A DNA stretch of 64,000 bases from a virus, in the IMG/VR virus record IMGVR_UViG_3300004276_000003, positions 1-64,000 of that record; one strand, 5' to 3'. Below, one piece after another: positions 1-8,275 of this stretch (positions are counted from its first letter, which is position 1; each line of letters starts with the position of its first letter). The notes under the pieces are model-generated. The model ran no database searches. It was not told where the DNA came from and saw nothing but the letters and a program-made list of their open reading frames with translations. Position numbers and translations under genes: made by a program.

Positions 1-761
1 TCGGACTGCAGCTTGTCGCCGTAGTCCTCATGCGTCCACTGGTCGAAGTCGTCGGAGTCGCTCTCGGTCATCAGCATCAGGACGGGGCGCAGGCGCCCAG
101 CCCGGACGATGTTGCCCGACCCGTCGAGCACCTGGCGCTTGAGCAGCTTCTTGATCTGCACGATGTCCGCACGCTGGATGGCGTAGGTCGTGTAGGTCGT
201 GGCGCCGTCGCCCGACTGCCGGGCCAGGATGCCCTTCACCTTCGAGACACTCGCCTGTCCGCCAGCGACGGAGAAGGCGGTAGCACCGGTACCCTCCTCC
301 TGCATGGCGTCGATGCAGGACTCGACGTGGTTCAGGAACTCGCGGTCCTTCACCTCGACCATGTCCTTGAGGCTGTTCTCCTCGATGATCTTGGTGACGG
401 GCATCTCGTACGCCATCAGCTCCTGCTCCACGATCTCGAACTTGAGGCTCGAGATGGTGAAGAAGCCGATCGCGAACCGCTTGCCGTTCACGTACTCCGC
501 GGTCGGCTGACCACGGAAGTTCACGGCCATCGCGCGGGAACCGGGCTCGATGTCGACGATCTTCACCATCGTGTCGTGCTCGGTGCTCCGCTGCAGGTCG
601 CCGCGAACGACACGCTCGTTCGGAACGATCATGTCGGCGAAGCTGGACTCGCGGAGGCGGTCCTTGATGTAGTTGAGGGAAGCGGCAGCCGTCTTCGTGG
701 CGCCCTCGGTCTCGAGGCGCTCGATGAAGCCCGAGTTCACCATCTCTGCAGAGTAATCCAT
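1..761 (-). CDS. Major capsid protein (partial, 3' end off window)
   Basis: The frame is open from ATG 761 to the window edge (253 codons), so the C-terminus is missing. The start has a GGAGG-type ribosome site (about 768-773) with normal spacing. The segment around residues 95-140 has the capsid-like pattern of a phenylalanine-rich strand, then an E-x-E-L-x-x-Y-x-x-P-V-T-K-I-x-E-E-N-S block and an acidic helix ending in DREF, as in many large-phage coat proteins. It is the last visible gene of the head operon, next to a possible decoration gene. Residues 22-28 read TKTAAAS, an instance of the K-x-A motif found throughout the virion proteins here. Cleavage there would remove about 25 residues, a short N-terminal propeptide. 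The fold (HK97) is inferred from family context. Sure of a coat-like protein; less sure of exact family. Confidence 0.72.
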   Translation of the reverse strand, partial: MDYSAEMVNSGFIERLETEGATKTAAASLNYIKDRLRESSFADMIVPNERVVRGDLQRSTEHDTMVKIVDIEPGSRAMAVNFRGQPTAEYVNGKRFAIGFFTISSLKFEIVEQELMAYEMPVTKIIEENSLKDMVEVKDREFLNHVESCIDAMQEEGTGATAFSVAGGQASVSKVKGILARQSGDGATTYTTYAIQRADIVQIKKLLKRQVLDGSGNIVRAGRLRPVLMLMTESDSDDFDQWTHEDYGDKLQS

Positions 762-787
762 GATGTCCTCCTAAGGACGGTGAGGGA

Positions 788-1393
788 TCAGATCCAGCCG
801 GGCTGGAAGAGGATGGTGGCGTCGCTGGTGCCGTGCGCCTGGGTGATGACGCCGGCGAACCAGTTGCCATCTCCTGCGACGGGCGCGCTGCCACCATTGG
901 CGCTGGTCGCAGCCTCGATGACGCTGGACGAGACGAGGGCCTGGACGAGCCGGCCGGAACTGTCCTCGCAGATCATCACGTAGACCTTCTCGCCATCATC
1001 GTCCGCGGCACAGTCGATCATCTGCGTGCGGAACTCGAAGCCCGTGGGGCCGATGAGGCAATGCGCCTTCTTGGTGAGCTGGGCGTCGTAGCGGCCCCGC
1101 TCCTGGAAGTACATGTGCCCCGGGACGGCGAGCGCGTCGTTCTGAGCGTCGTCCACGAGCGTGACACGGGTTGCCCCAGTGGCCGCCGTGACTGCGCCGG
1201 TGGCACCGGCACCGCGGGTGAACTTGCCCGCGCTCATCGACAGCCACTCACCCTCCTGAAGGGGGTTCGTAGCGTCGGGGTCGAAGACGTTCGCACCAGT
1301 GGCGTCGACGTAGGTGTTGACCAGGAAGGGCAGGTCCCGGGTGTAGAGGGCCGAGTAGCCAGGGTTGAGCAGCTTCACGAAAGAACCAGCCAT
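788..1393 (-). CDS. Putative capsid decoration or minor head protein
   Basis: 201 aa, 26 bp upstream of the capsid gene and transcribed with it. It has no signal peptide or membrane segment. The sequence is beta-rich, with many Gly/Thr/Ala turns, a basic patch around QLTKKAHCLIGPTG and a C-terminal ILFQPGWI. Position immediately before the major capsid gene is typical of decoration (head-stabilising) proteins in several phage groups, which is the only basis for the functional suggestion. It lacks the K-x-A-S motif seen in the neighbouring genes, which would fit a protein added after proteolytic maturation. A small tail or fibre protein is the alternative. Confidence 0.5.
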   Translation of the reverse strand: MAGSFVKLLNPGYSALYTRDLPFLVNTYVDATGANVFDPDATNPLQEGEWLSMSAGKFTRGAGATGAVTAATGATRVTLVDDAQNDALAVPGHMYFQERGRYDAQLTKKAHCLIGPTGFEFRTQMIDCAADDDGEKVYVMICEDSSGRLVQALVSSSVIEAATSANGGSAPVAGDGNWFAGVITQAHGTSDATILFQPGWI

Positions 1394-1408
1394 CGTGATC
1401 TCCTATTG

Positions 1409-1774
1409 TCAGTCGCCGGAAAGGCAGAAGGAAGTGAAGGGGTCCAGGGCAGAAGTCCCAGGATGGTCAGAGACGGCGGCCAGGTGGACGGAGCCTGCGC
1501 TCGCCATCTTGACAGCTTCCTTGACATTCTCGAGATGCGCGTGACCCCGGAGATGCGCGATCTTCTCTTCGAACGTCATGTCCGCGTTCAGGCCCTTCTC
1601 TTCCATCTCGCGGGCGAGATCGGAGATCTCCGCGTCGCGGCCGTTGGAGGCGAGCTTGGTGCGCAACTGAAGGTTCTCACCCTCAAGGCTTGCCACCTTC
1701 TCGGAGAGGGCACGAATGGTGCGGGCACTCTTCGCAGAGACCGCCGCCAGTTCAGCCTGACTGATTTTCAGCAT
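1409..1774 (-). CDS. Coiled-coil head protein, scaffold-like
   Basis: 121 aa. The N-terminal half is a predicted coiled coil (heptad-like A/L spacing with K/E/R, residues about 5-60), followed by an acidic helical part and a short tail. It carries three K-x-A-S motifs (EKVAS, TKLAS, VKMAS), a high density for its length. Small, charged, helical proteins directly upstream of the capsid gene are often scaffolding proteins that are cut up by the prohead protease; the dense motif fits this, but the role is inferred. It is spaced 15 bp from each neighbour in the operon. Confidence 0.5.
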   Translation of the reverse strand: MLKISQAELAAVSAKSARTIRALSEKVASLEGENLQLRTKLASNGRDAEISDLAREMEEKGLNADMTFEEKIAHLRGHAHLENVKEAVKMASAGSVHLAAVSDHPGTSALDPFTSFCLSGD

Positions 1775-1788
1775 TGAAGTCCTCGGTG

Positions 1789-2061
1789 TCAGCGACGAAG
1801 GAGTTGATCGAGACGGGCCTGGCGGGCATCCCGCTCAGTCGCCGCACCCGGCGCAGATGCGATCTTTGTACCAGAGTGTAGCGAGGAATCCAATCCCTTG
1901 CACACACCGGCCATGGCCTCTTTGACGTGAGGACCGAGCTGGCCCTCCTCGATGAGATCGTACAAGACCGAGTACTCGGCCAGGGAAGCGATCTTCGCCC
2001 GCTGACGTGCGAAACCCTGCCGGGTCCTGGTCAGTCCTACGAAATCGGAGAGAGACGTCAT
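1789..2061 (-). CDS. Small hypothetical head-operon protein
   Basis: 90 aa, mostly helical and basic at both ends. The start codon overlaps the stop of the upstream gene by one base (TGATG), indicating translational coupling. It contains AKIAS and TKIAS, so it belongs to the K-x-A-S protein set. No recognisable domain. A small scaffold or internal core protein is possible from position only. Confidence 0.5.
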   Translation of the reverse strand: MTSLSDFVGLTRTRQGFARQRAKIASLAEYSVLYDLIEEGQLGPHVKEAMAGVCKGLDSSLHSGTKIASAPGAATERDARQARLDQLLRR

Positions 2062-2795
2062 CAGACCTGCCCGTCCACAACGCGCTGCAAACGATCCTTG
2101 ACCGCCGCCACCTTCAGACTCCCGCGACTGTGAGCCTGGGGCCAGATCGCACGAGCCGAGGCATCACTGGTGACGTCTCCGACATTGGCGAACGCCTCGC
2201 GGAGACGCTCACGGGTCGGGGCCTTGAGCGCCCGCTTCTTGGCCGCGACGGGCGCGGAGTTCGAGCCCAGGGCACTACGAAGTCGGTCCTTGAGCGGACC
2301 CTTGGACTCGGCGCAGTACTCGGCGGGGCCGCCCGCGGCGGCTTCCTTGTTGTTGGCCATCAGGATGTCGTAGAGCGACTGACCCTCGGCCTCCTTGAAG
2401 GACTCGAGCAGGGCCTTCTGCCCATCCTTGCCCGCGGGGGAAGCCGAAGACTCCGCCGGGGAGTTCCCGCCGACCAGGCCCTTCGGATTCAGCTTCTTCT
2501 TGCCTGCGGCGGGCGCCTGGCCCTGTGTGCCCGACACGGAGGTCGAGCTCTCAGCGGGCCCGCCAGCGGCGGCCTGCTTGTAGTAGTCGCGGACCATCTC
2601 GGAGCGGAAACTGCCCACCGCACCATCGCCAGATGCACTGAGGGAGACGAACTCGAGTGCGTTGGCGAGATCGGACGCCTCCTTGAGGAGGCCGTCATCG
2701 GCGGAAGCGGTCTTCTGGAGATCGGCAGCAGGGGTGCCGACCCGGGTACGAGCAGCCGCGAGGGCCTCGTCGATCATGCTGCGGTACGCACTCAT
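2061..2795 (-). CDS. Head-operon protein with repeated KxAAAGGPAE segments
   Basis: 244 aa, low in hydrophobics and rich in Ala/Gly/Ser/Lys, so largely disordered. Two near-identical ten-residue segments (KQAAAGGPAE at about 73 and KEAAAGGPAE at about 150) punctuate it, and it also has QKTAS, LKEAS and LKVAA. The C-terminal 90 residues are basic and helical (many K/R). The arrangement looks like a polyprotein-style internal core or scaffold cut at several positions during maturation, but no homologous family was recognised. It overlaps the upstream gene by 4 bp. Confidence 0.5.
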   Translation of the reverse strand: MSAYRSMIDEALAAARTRVGTPAADLQKTASADDGLLKEASDLANALEFVSLSASGDGAVGSFRSEMVRDYYKQAAAGGPAESSTSVSGTQGQAPAAGKKKLNPKGLVGGNSPAESSASPAGKDGQKALLESFKEAEGQSLYDILMANNKEAAAGGPAEYCAESKGPLKDRLRSALGSNSAPVAAKKRALKAPTRERLREAFANVGDVTSDASARAIWPQAHSRGSLKVAAVKDRLQRVVDGQV

Positions 2796-3112
2796 TTGGG
2801 GCCTCGTGGGGTAGTCATGGGAGCGGGAAGGGACAGGGAGCCGGTCTGCCCAGAAGTGGAGAGAGACTGCGACGCTACGACTGACTTGGTGCCGCCAGTC
2901 ATGGGAGTCTTTCCGGGCCCAGCGAGTTGAAATTTGGCGAGATTCTGCCCGCCTGCGCGGGTGGGGTTCACCAACCCCTTGGGTATGCCGGAGTTGGCCA
3001 TGCCCGGGACCTTGATCCCGTCTGAGAGGCTATTGGCCGCTTCCTTTAGCAAAAGGCCCTGCTGTAGGAGTTCATCCATGAAGAATCCCCATGCTGGGTC
3101 TTTCAAGCTCAC
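2792..3112 (-). CDS. Small hypothetical virion-operon protein
   Basis: 106 aa; overlaps both neighbours by 4 bp, so it is translationally coupled. The N-terminus is a short amphipathic helix (FFMDELLQQGLLLKEAANSL), also containing a K-x-A-A motif; the rest is Gly/Pro/Ser-rich and likely unstructured. The C-terminal tail (SLSLPAPMTTPRGPK) resembles flexible tails of small head-completion proteins, but there is no firm family match. Confidence 0.45.
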   Translation of the reverse strand: MSLKDPAWGFFMDELLQQGLLLKEAANSLSDGIKVPGMANSGIPKGLVNPTRAGGQNLAKFQLAGPGKTPMTGGTKSVVASQSLSTSGQTGSLSLPAPMTTPRGPK

Positions 3113-3741
3113 GAAAGAGACCTCAACTGATCGTACCAGAAGTAGTAGTCATCCGAAGTGATCTGCTGGCTGGCGAGCTCGTGGAAGAACGCAGCGGTCT
3201 TGATGAACGACGCTTCCTTGACTCCCCCTGCGACCGCACGATCATACGCCTCCTTCAGCTCGGCGAACCGCTTGTTGGCCGCGGACTCCGAGAGCCCCTC
3301 CCTGATGGCGTGATCGGGGTGGTGCTCCCGGGAGAGCTTGCGGTACTGCTTCTTCATGTCCGCAGGAGATCCAGTGAACTTGAAGGCAGCATCGTCAGCA
3401 GCAACCTGCTGGACCTTGGCGGCCTTGGCGGCTGCATCGTTCTTGGCGATGTTGTTCTTTATCCCCTCAACTGCGTCCCCCAGGGACTTGCGACTCTTCG
3501 TACCGAGGGCAGCATCCTCCAGGGTTCCGAGGCCCTTTTGGAACCCGAGATTCTTGGTGAGGCCGCGGTACCGGAGTCCGGTGTGGACTCCGGTACCCAT
3601 GCCTGCTCCTGCCATCCCCCCAAGGATCCCACGACCGACTCGATTGGCTACGGACTGGTTTTTGTCACCAGTGAGGGCGCCGCCAGCTGCTCCAGCAACT
3701 GACCCGATTCCTGCACCGATGAGGGTCCTTGGGAGGGGCAT
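3109..3741 (-). CDS. Glycine-zipper protein with a J-domain
   Basis: 210 aa. Residues 8-55 are two glycine-zipper hydrophobic segments (GxxxG/AxxxG spacing) likely to insert in membranes. Residues about 118-168 match a J-domain: a helix II of the pattern KKQYRKLSREHHPD, with the catalytic H141-P142-D143 tripeptide, followed by a helix III ending in FAELKEAYDRAV. J-domains stimulate the ATPase of Hsp70 (DnaK). The C-terminus has VKEAS and IKTAA motifs and then an aromatic tail. It overlaps both neighbours by 1-4 bp and sits among head genes. It lacks the Gly/Phe, zinc and substrate-binding parts of full DnaJ. I am confident in the J-domain but not in its role (recruiting host DnaK during assembly or entry are options). 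Confidence 0.65.
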   Translation of the reverse strand: MPLPRTLIGAGIGSVAGAAGGALTGDKNQSVANRVGRGILGGMAGAGMGTGVHTGLRYRGLTKNLGFQKGLGTLEDAALGTKSRKSLGDAVEGIKNNIAKNDAAAKAAKVQQVAADDAAFKFTGSPADMKKQYRKLSREHHPDHAIREGLSESAANKRFAELKEAYDRAVAGGVKEASFIKTAAFFHELASQQITSDDYYFWYDQLRSLS

Positions 3742-4844
3742 CAGTCCACCAGCTCGAAGCCGTGCTCGTCGAGGATGTCGAGCGCGCAGTCGTCGATGAA
3801 CGACCCGTCGTAGTCGTCGATGCTGCCCAGCTTGGCGAACTCATCCGCCCGCTCGTACGCCATGTCGAAGAGATCGTCGGCGGACGACTTCTTGTCCATC
3901 AGCGCCTTACCGCCTGCGGCAGCGGCGATCGCTCCGCCCGCGACCAGGCCGCGCTTCCCGTAGCCCTTGAACCGCTCGGCCCGGAAGACGCCCTTCTGCC
4001 GACGGAGCTTCGCAGCAGTGCTACGCGCACCGTCGGAGTACCGAGCTGCCGAACGAGTGCCGCCGCCCCGGTTTCGGCTCGCTCCGATACCTCGGCGCGG
4101 GAGGCTGCCCTCGTCGCCCAGGTTCTTGGCTTCGTCCATGAGCTGCTTGCGCTCACGCGCAGTGACATTGAGGGAGGCATCTCCCTTGATCTTCTCACCG
4201 GCCCGTGACGCTGCTGCCTGGTGCCCCGTCACCAACTCCTTGAGCTTGCCACCGAGGTTGGACGTCATGCTGGAGCCAATCTGCCGGCGTCCCCCGCTGG
4301 CGGGGTCCTGGCCGCGATTCATTGCCCGAACGCGCGGGCCGAGGCCCGTACGGTACTTCTTCTTCTTCTCTCCGGCTTCCTTGTCCATCTCGTCCATGTA
4401 GGCACGCGCCATGTGACGACCGAGGATCTCAGCCTCCGCCAGCTTCTCGTACGCCTCGTCCTCGTACGCCTCGTCCTCGTGGGAGGCCTCCTTCTCGTAC
4501 TCGCCGATCTGCTCGGGGAGGACGTTCTCGACGTAGTGGTTGTAGAGCTCAGCAAGCTCAGCGTCTTCCATCACGTCGAGGTCGATGCCCTCGGCTGCAG
4601 CGGTCTTCTCGAACAGGTCGACGATCTCGTCATTCATGGCGGATGCCTCTTTGGAGTGATCGTCCTCGACGGACGAGTGGTTGTGGATGAAGGAAGCGTA
4701 CAGCTCTTCGACCTGGCTCTCGCCAAGCTCGTCGAGGTTCACGCCTTCAGCGGCGGCGGCCTTCTCGAAGAAGCGGACAGACGCCGCCTTCTCCAGGTCT
4801 TCGGCCGTGACGCCCCGTGCCTCAAGCTCCGTAAGGAGGGACAT
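3741..4844 (-). CDS. Acidic repeat protein with C-terminal membrane-like segment
   Basis: 367 aa. The N-terminal 170 residues are strongly acidic and contain a duplicated unit of about 28 residues: FFEKAAAAEGVNLDEL then ELYASF, and LFEKTAAAEGIDLDVM then ELYNHY. The middle is very basic (about 165-290, RG/RR-rich). Residues about 295-315 are a short Ala/Gly hydrophobic stretch (GGAIAAAAGG), and the C-terminus is acidic again. It has six K-x-A motifs. The ATG lies inside the end of the protease gene (23 bp overlap). Charge blocks plus many putative cleavage sites suggest an internal virion or scaffold protein that may be processed. No known family was recognised. Confidence 0.5.
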   Translation of the reverse strand: MSLLTELEARGVTAEDLEKAASVRFFEKAAAAEGVNLDELGESQVEELYASFIHNHSSVEDDHSKEASAMNDEIVDLFEKTAAAEGIDLDVMEDAELAELYNHYVENVLPEQIGEYEKEASHEDEAYEDEAYEKLAEAEILGRHMARAYMDEMDKEAGEKKKKYRTGLGPRVRAMNRGQDPASGGRRQIGSSMTSNLGGKLKELVTGHQAAASRAGEKIKGDASLNVTARERKQLMDEAKNLGDEGSLPRRGIGASRNRGGGTRSAARYSDGARSTAAKLRRQKGVFRAERFKGYGKRGLVAGGAIAAAAGGKALMDKKSSADDLFDMAYERADEFAKLGSIDDYDGSFIDDCALDILDEHGFELVD

Positions 4845-6759
4845 GGGTACTCTCAGGATCAGGTTCGTGTGATTGAGAGGCGTCTTCGGGAGGACGTCCC
4901 TCGGCCGGCTGACTCAAGCCTAATGCAAGGCCCGGCCAGTAGGCAACATGTAGCAGAATATTTGAGAGTTCGACGGCATCTTCCGCCGTCTTCACATCAC
5001 TGCGAAGATCTCTCGAATACCCACCAGGGACACGAATCGCCTGGAGGTCAGGCTTTTTCGTGATGATTCCCAGCCGGTACGCATTGTACAGCCGAGAGAT
5101 GTGATCCAACCCCGCCCGCTCACGCAGGGGGGAGAAGCTGTCTTCTGTGGGACCTCGGACAAGCCGAATGCGAATCGCCGATGGGGCGAACGACCGTTTC
5201 GGAAGAAAATCCGTCAGAAGAGAGATGATCCGAGACATCGCCTCTTGAGGCACGAAAGACGCGGCGTCGAAGGGAGACGCCTGAGACTTCAGCGCACAGG
5301 GACGGAACACTTCCCGGTTCTGGTAGAGCTCATCCGCCAAGGCGGGGTTCTTTCGTGAGAGAAGGATCCTCTGGAATTCGTGCGGACGTACCACGATCCC
5401 CAATCGCGCCGCGGCGCGTAGGTTGGGGCCCGGAGACTCCGCCATCTGGTCCAGAACCTCTCGTGGGAGCTCCGGGAGACTCTGCTCTTCTTTGCGGAGC
5501 AGGCTCATCTGCGCAGCAGTCGGGGCGGGGATCCGCTTGAGCATCTCCGCCCACTTGGGCATCTCCGCGACCTTCGTTACCCCGGAGAGGTTGACCCTCT
5601 GGTTGAAGACGTCCTTCAGGTGCGAAAGATGGTGCGGCGGGAGTCCGTACTGGCGCGAGAACGTGTTGACCGCGATCTCCTTCCACATCTCGAACTCAGT
5701 CGCAGACATGGTTCCGATCAACAGGCGCTCTTCAGCCAGGCGTTCCTGCATGAAGAAGCGCAGAGCCTCCCGCTCCATCGGGGTCGATGCCGGGATCGAA
5801 CCCAGGGCACGCGTCAGCTTCTCTTCAATGACGAAATCGGGCATAGGTGCCGCTGCCGGCTCCTCTGCTCCTGCGGTCTTCCGCATGCGGGGCGGGATGA
5901 ACGGGTAGATCGTCTGGGAGTACCCGTTTGAGCCGAGCACCTGGTCCGTCACATTCGACATGACCTTCGCAGACCGCTCCGCTCCGACGAACACGTAGGA
6001 GTCATCGAAAAAGCGAGGGTAGTCGTTGTAGACCCCGCAGATGCGGCCGTCTGGCAGAAGGGTCTTCATCCCATACGGAGCTGGGGCGCCTCGCTGGACG
6101 TGCTTGCAGTACTCGAGTGGGGTGCGTGCGTGGTTGTCGCAGATCGAGCAGCGATCGTAGGGCACCTTGGAGCCCATGGATGTGTCAGGAAACTCCCCAT
6201 TCCGGATCCGATCGTAGAGATCGAGAGCGCCCATTTTGGCGCACATGTCCCTCACGAGCTCCGAGACCAGGATGACCCGCTTCATGCGGTCGTCCCAGAA
6301 GGCGCCGAGGATGAAGCCGTACGCCTTATTGGGGTCCTTGTTGACGTGGTGCCGGAAGCGGTGCGCGTTGTAGAACGTGGGGTATCCCCAGGTCAGGGAC
6401 CCCCAGCGAGGGAGGGCCTCAGTCTGGTTCGCCGCACGACGCCGCGCATCGATGTCCCACACGGGAATGTCCTCGAAGCCGGGAGGCGCTCTCCGCAGTC
6501 CAGCTTCGGTGAACCAATCGCCGCGGAGGTTGAACCCCACGTACTCACCGGCCCCCAGGGCGGAGTTCACCAGGTACAGGCGGCCTGGCTGGGCCTCGAT
6601 GGACTCCAGAAGTTCCAGGACTTCAGGAAGGTGCTCTCCAGACGCAGTCTTGCAGAGACCTCCAGTTTCGGAGGCCCCGTGGGCGGAGCCGGGCTCTACT
6701 CGATGGATCAGGGGAGATCCATCACGAGAAGTGCCTCTGAAGAGGGCTTCCTTGTCCAT
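4822..6759 (-). CDS. Putative prohead (capsid maturation) protease
   Basis: 645 aa. The N-terminal 250 residues have the layout of caudoviral prohead serine proteases: a beta-strand start (GRLYLVNSAL, about 60), an N-A-H-R-F motif (H133, putative catalytic His), and about 60 residues later a segment IRNGEFPDTSMGSK with S194, equivalent to the G-x-x-x-x-x-S-x-G element carrying the nucleophile. Immediately after lies C204-x2-C207-x10-C218-x-H220, a likely zinc site, then PRFFDDSYVFVGAERSAKV. The remaining 400 residues are unrecognised and may be a portal- or scaffold-binding extension. K-x-A motifs occur at 37-39 and 294-296, at both sides of the protease domain, as expected for self-processing. 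It sits in the head operon with 1 and 23 bp overlaps. Moderately sure; activity not demonstrated. Confidence 0.6.
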   Translation of the reverse strand: MDKEALFRGTSRDGSPLIHRVEPGSAHGASETGGLCKTASGEHLPEVLELLESIEAQPGRLYLVNSALGAGEYVGFNLRGDWFTEAGLRRAPPGFEDIPVWDIDARRRAANQTEALPRWGSLTWGYPTFYNAHRFRHHVNKDPNKAYGFILGAFWDDRMKRVILVSELVRDMCAKMGALDLYDRIRNGEFPDTSMGSKVPYDRCSICDNHARTPLEYCKHVQRGAPAPYGMKTLLPDGRICGVYNDYPRFFDDSYVFVGAERSAKVMSNVTDQVLGSNGYSQTIYPFIPPRMRKTAGAEEPAAAPMPDFVIEEKLTRALGSIPASTPMEREALRFFMQERLAEERLLIGTMSATEFEMWKEIAVNTFSRQYGLPPHHLSHLKDVFNQRVNLSGVTKVAEMPKWAEMLKRIPAPTAAQMSLLRKEEQSLPELPREVLDQMAESPGPNLRAAARLGIVVRPHEFQRILLSRKNPALADELYQNREVFRPCALKSQASPFDAASFVPQEAMSRIISLLTDFLPKRSFAPSAIRIRLVRGPTEDSFSPLRERAGLDHISRLYNAYRLGIITKKPDLQAIRVPGGYSRDLRSDVKTAEDAVELSNILLHVAYWPGLALGLSQPAEGRPPEDASQSHEPDPESTHVPPYGA

Positions 6760-7313
6760 CAGTCCCCGCCGCCAAATCCGGCCATCATCTGCTGCGGAAC
6801 ACGACTCACCGCCTTGCCTGCCTCAGTGGCCGCAGGGTCCGACCCTCGGTTCTGGAGCTGCTGCAGGAGAGCCGGATCGAAGCGCGGAGCACTCGAGGGG
6901 TCATCCGGGTCCATGCGGTTGGTCATCACCATGTCGAGGATGGTCCCGGCGATGAGCGGATCCTTCGAGTAGCTCGGATTGGTACTCCGGAGGGTCTTGA
7001 AGGCCATCCGAAGGTTCGGGTCGTCCGGGGCACCCAGCTGCGGGTTCACCTTCAGCATCCGGTTGTAGTCCCGGTTGAAGGTCATCGCACTGAGCGTGTT
7101 GTCGAGGGCCTGGGGGATCTTGGATCCCGCCCACACTGCCGTGGGAGCTGCCAGCATCAGACCCCCGAGCTGGGCGGTAGACAGTCCGCCCATGGGGGCC
7201 CCCGCCTCCTTGTTGAGCGCGTCTGCGAACTTCTCGAGCTCGGCCAGCTCGTCCTGGGAGATCTCACCGCGAGCGTAGGCGGCGTAGGCATCGGCGGGCA
7301 CAGAGACAGACAT
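6759..7313 (-). CDS. Hypothetical virion-operon protein
   Basis: 184 aa. The acidic helical N-terminus (DELAELEKFADALNKEAGAP) ends with a K-x-A-G motif. A short Ala/Leu hydrophobic stretch follows (about 45-65) that could be a membrane or core helix, and the C-terminal half is polar with Pro/Asp-rich segments and a Gly-rich end. No family was recognised. It overlaps both neighbours by 1 bp, so it belongs to the head operon. Confidence 0.45.
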   Translation of the reverse strand: MSVSVPADAYAAYARGEISQDELAELEKFADALNKEAGAPMGGLSTAQLGGLMLAAPTAVWAGSKIPQALDNTLSAMTFNRDYNRMLKVNPQLGAPDDPNLRMAFKTLRSTNPSYSKDPLIAGTILDMVMTNRMDPDDPSSAPRFDPALLQQLQNRGSDPAATEAGKAVSRVPQQMMAGFGGGD

Positions 7314-8257
7314 CAGGAACCTCGAGTCTGGAGAGCGGAGATCTGGCGGATACTTGCGGTCTTGTCCCCGAAGAGGGTCTCGGAGATCTCCTCGTTGAGG
7401 TACTTGCGATCCCGCTGGAGGTCACTCAACGCGATCTCCATGTGAGCGCGCTGCGTCGCCAGGGCAGCCATCTTGTTGAAGCGGGATGGCAACGGATGGT
7501 CGGGGTCGATCTCACCCAGGCGCTGCGTCCGGTGGACCTTGAGGCCTGCGGTCTTTTCGACCTTGTCCGCGAAGAACTCCGCGAGCTGGGAAGCGACCTT
7601 GGTGGCCTCAGCATGGTTGACGGAGGAGTCCATGCCGGAGAAGCCTGCGTGCAGAACCTCCTCCAGGGAGTGCCCGTCTTTGTAGGTGTTGTACGCCGTC
7701 TTCACCAGCGCGTCCCACGCCATGGCGGACGCCGTCTTGCACGCCTCGATCTGCCCCTCGAGGGCACTGGAAGCCTCTCGGAGATTCCGATCGAGATCCT
7801 GCACCTGGCGGGCGAGCTTCTTGTTCTCGAACGCCTCATCCTCGCCGCTGGCGGTCTTCATCAGTTCGTCGAAAGCGTTGGCCCGCTGGAACTTGACGCG
7901 AGGCTGGGCAGAGGCGATTTTCTCTGTCATAAGAGATCCCGAGGTGGAAGTAGTTCGCGCCTGCGCGGAAGCCACCTTCGCAGCGTTGAGCATCCCTGCC
8001 GCGACACAGGGGTCGGGCGGGTCGAAGACGATGTAGCGATCTGCGCTGCCCGCCTGCTTGTGCATCCGCTCGTACGCGTCGTGGTACGTCATCTCACACA
8101 CACGCCGGACGTGTTCCGCGGTGAGGGTCGCGTCTACCGCACTCGCCTGCTTCACCACGGCTTCGGTGAGCGGAGTTCCGTGCGTGAGGAAATCGGTAGT
8201 CGCGTTGCGAGCAAGGCCCTGAAGGTAGCTGCGCGTGATTGTGGGCCCGCTGAACAT
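7313..8257 (-). CDS. Hypothetical internal virion protein, densest in K-x-A motifs
   Basis: 314 aa, mostly helical. It carries about eleven copies of the K-x-A-[S/A/G/Y] motif (VKQAS, HKQAG, AKVAS, EKIAS, MKTAS, CKTAS, VKTAY, TKVAS, EKTAG, NKMAA, DKTAS), spaced by roughly 15-40 residues, the highest density in the window. This would cut the protein into many fragments if the motif is a protease site. It is the first gene of the leftward head block; only 18 bp separate its start from the divergent regulator gene at 8276, so any promoter must overlap coding sequence. No known family was recognised; an internal core or scaffold role is inferred. Confidence 0.5.
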   Translation of the reverse strand: MFSGPTITRSYLQGLARNATTDFLTHGTPLTEAVVKQASAVDATLTAEHVRRVCEMTYHDAYERMHKQAGSADRYIVFDPPDPCVAAGMLNAAKVASAQARTTSTSGSLMTEKIASAQPRVKFQRANAFDELMKTASGEDEAFENKKLARQVQDLDRNLREASSALEGQIEACKTASAMAWDALVKTAYNTYKDGHSLEEVLHAGFSGMDSSVNHAEATKVASQLAEFFADKVEKTAGLKVHRTQRLGEIDPDHPLPSRFNKMAALATQRAHMEIALSDLQRDRKYLNEEISETLFGDKTASIRQISALQTRGS

Positions 8258-8275
8258 TCATCATCCGGGGAGAGA

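Noticed and set aside
28-897. Minus-strand 289-codon frame at the window start
   Set aside because: Lies out of frame with the capsid gene (1-761), which has a good ribosome site and coat-like sequence; the frame's Arg/His-rich product is a shadow.
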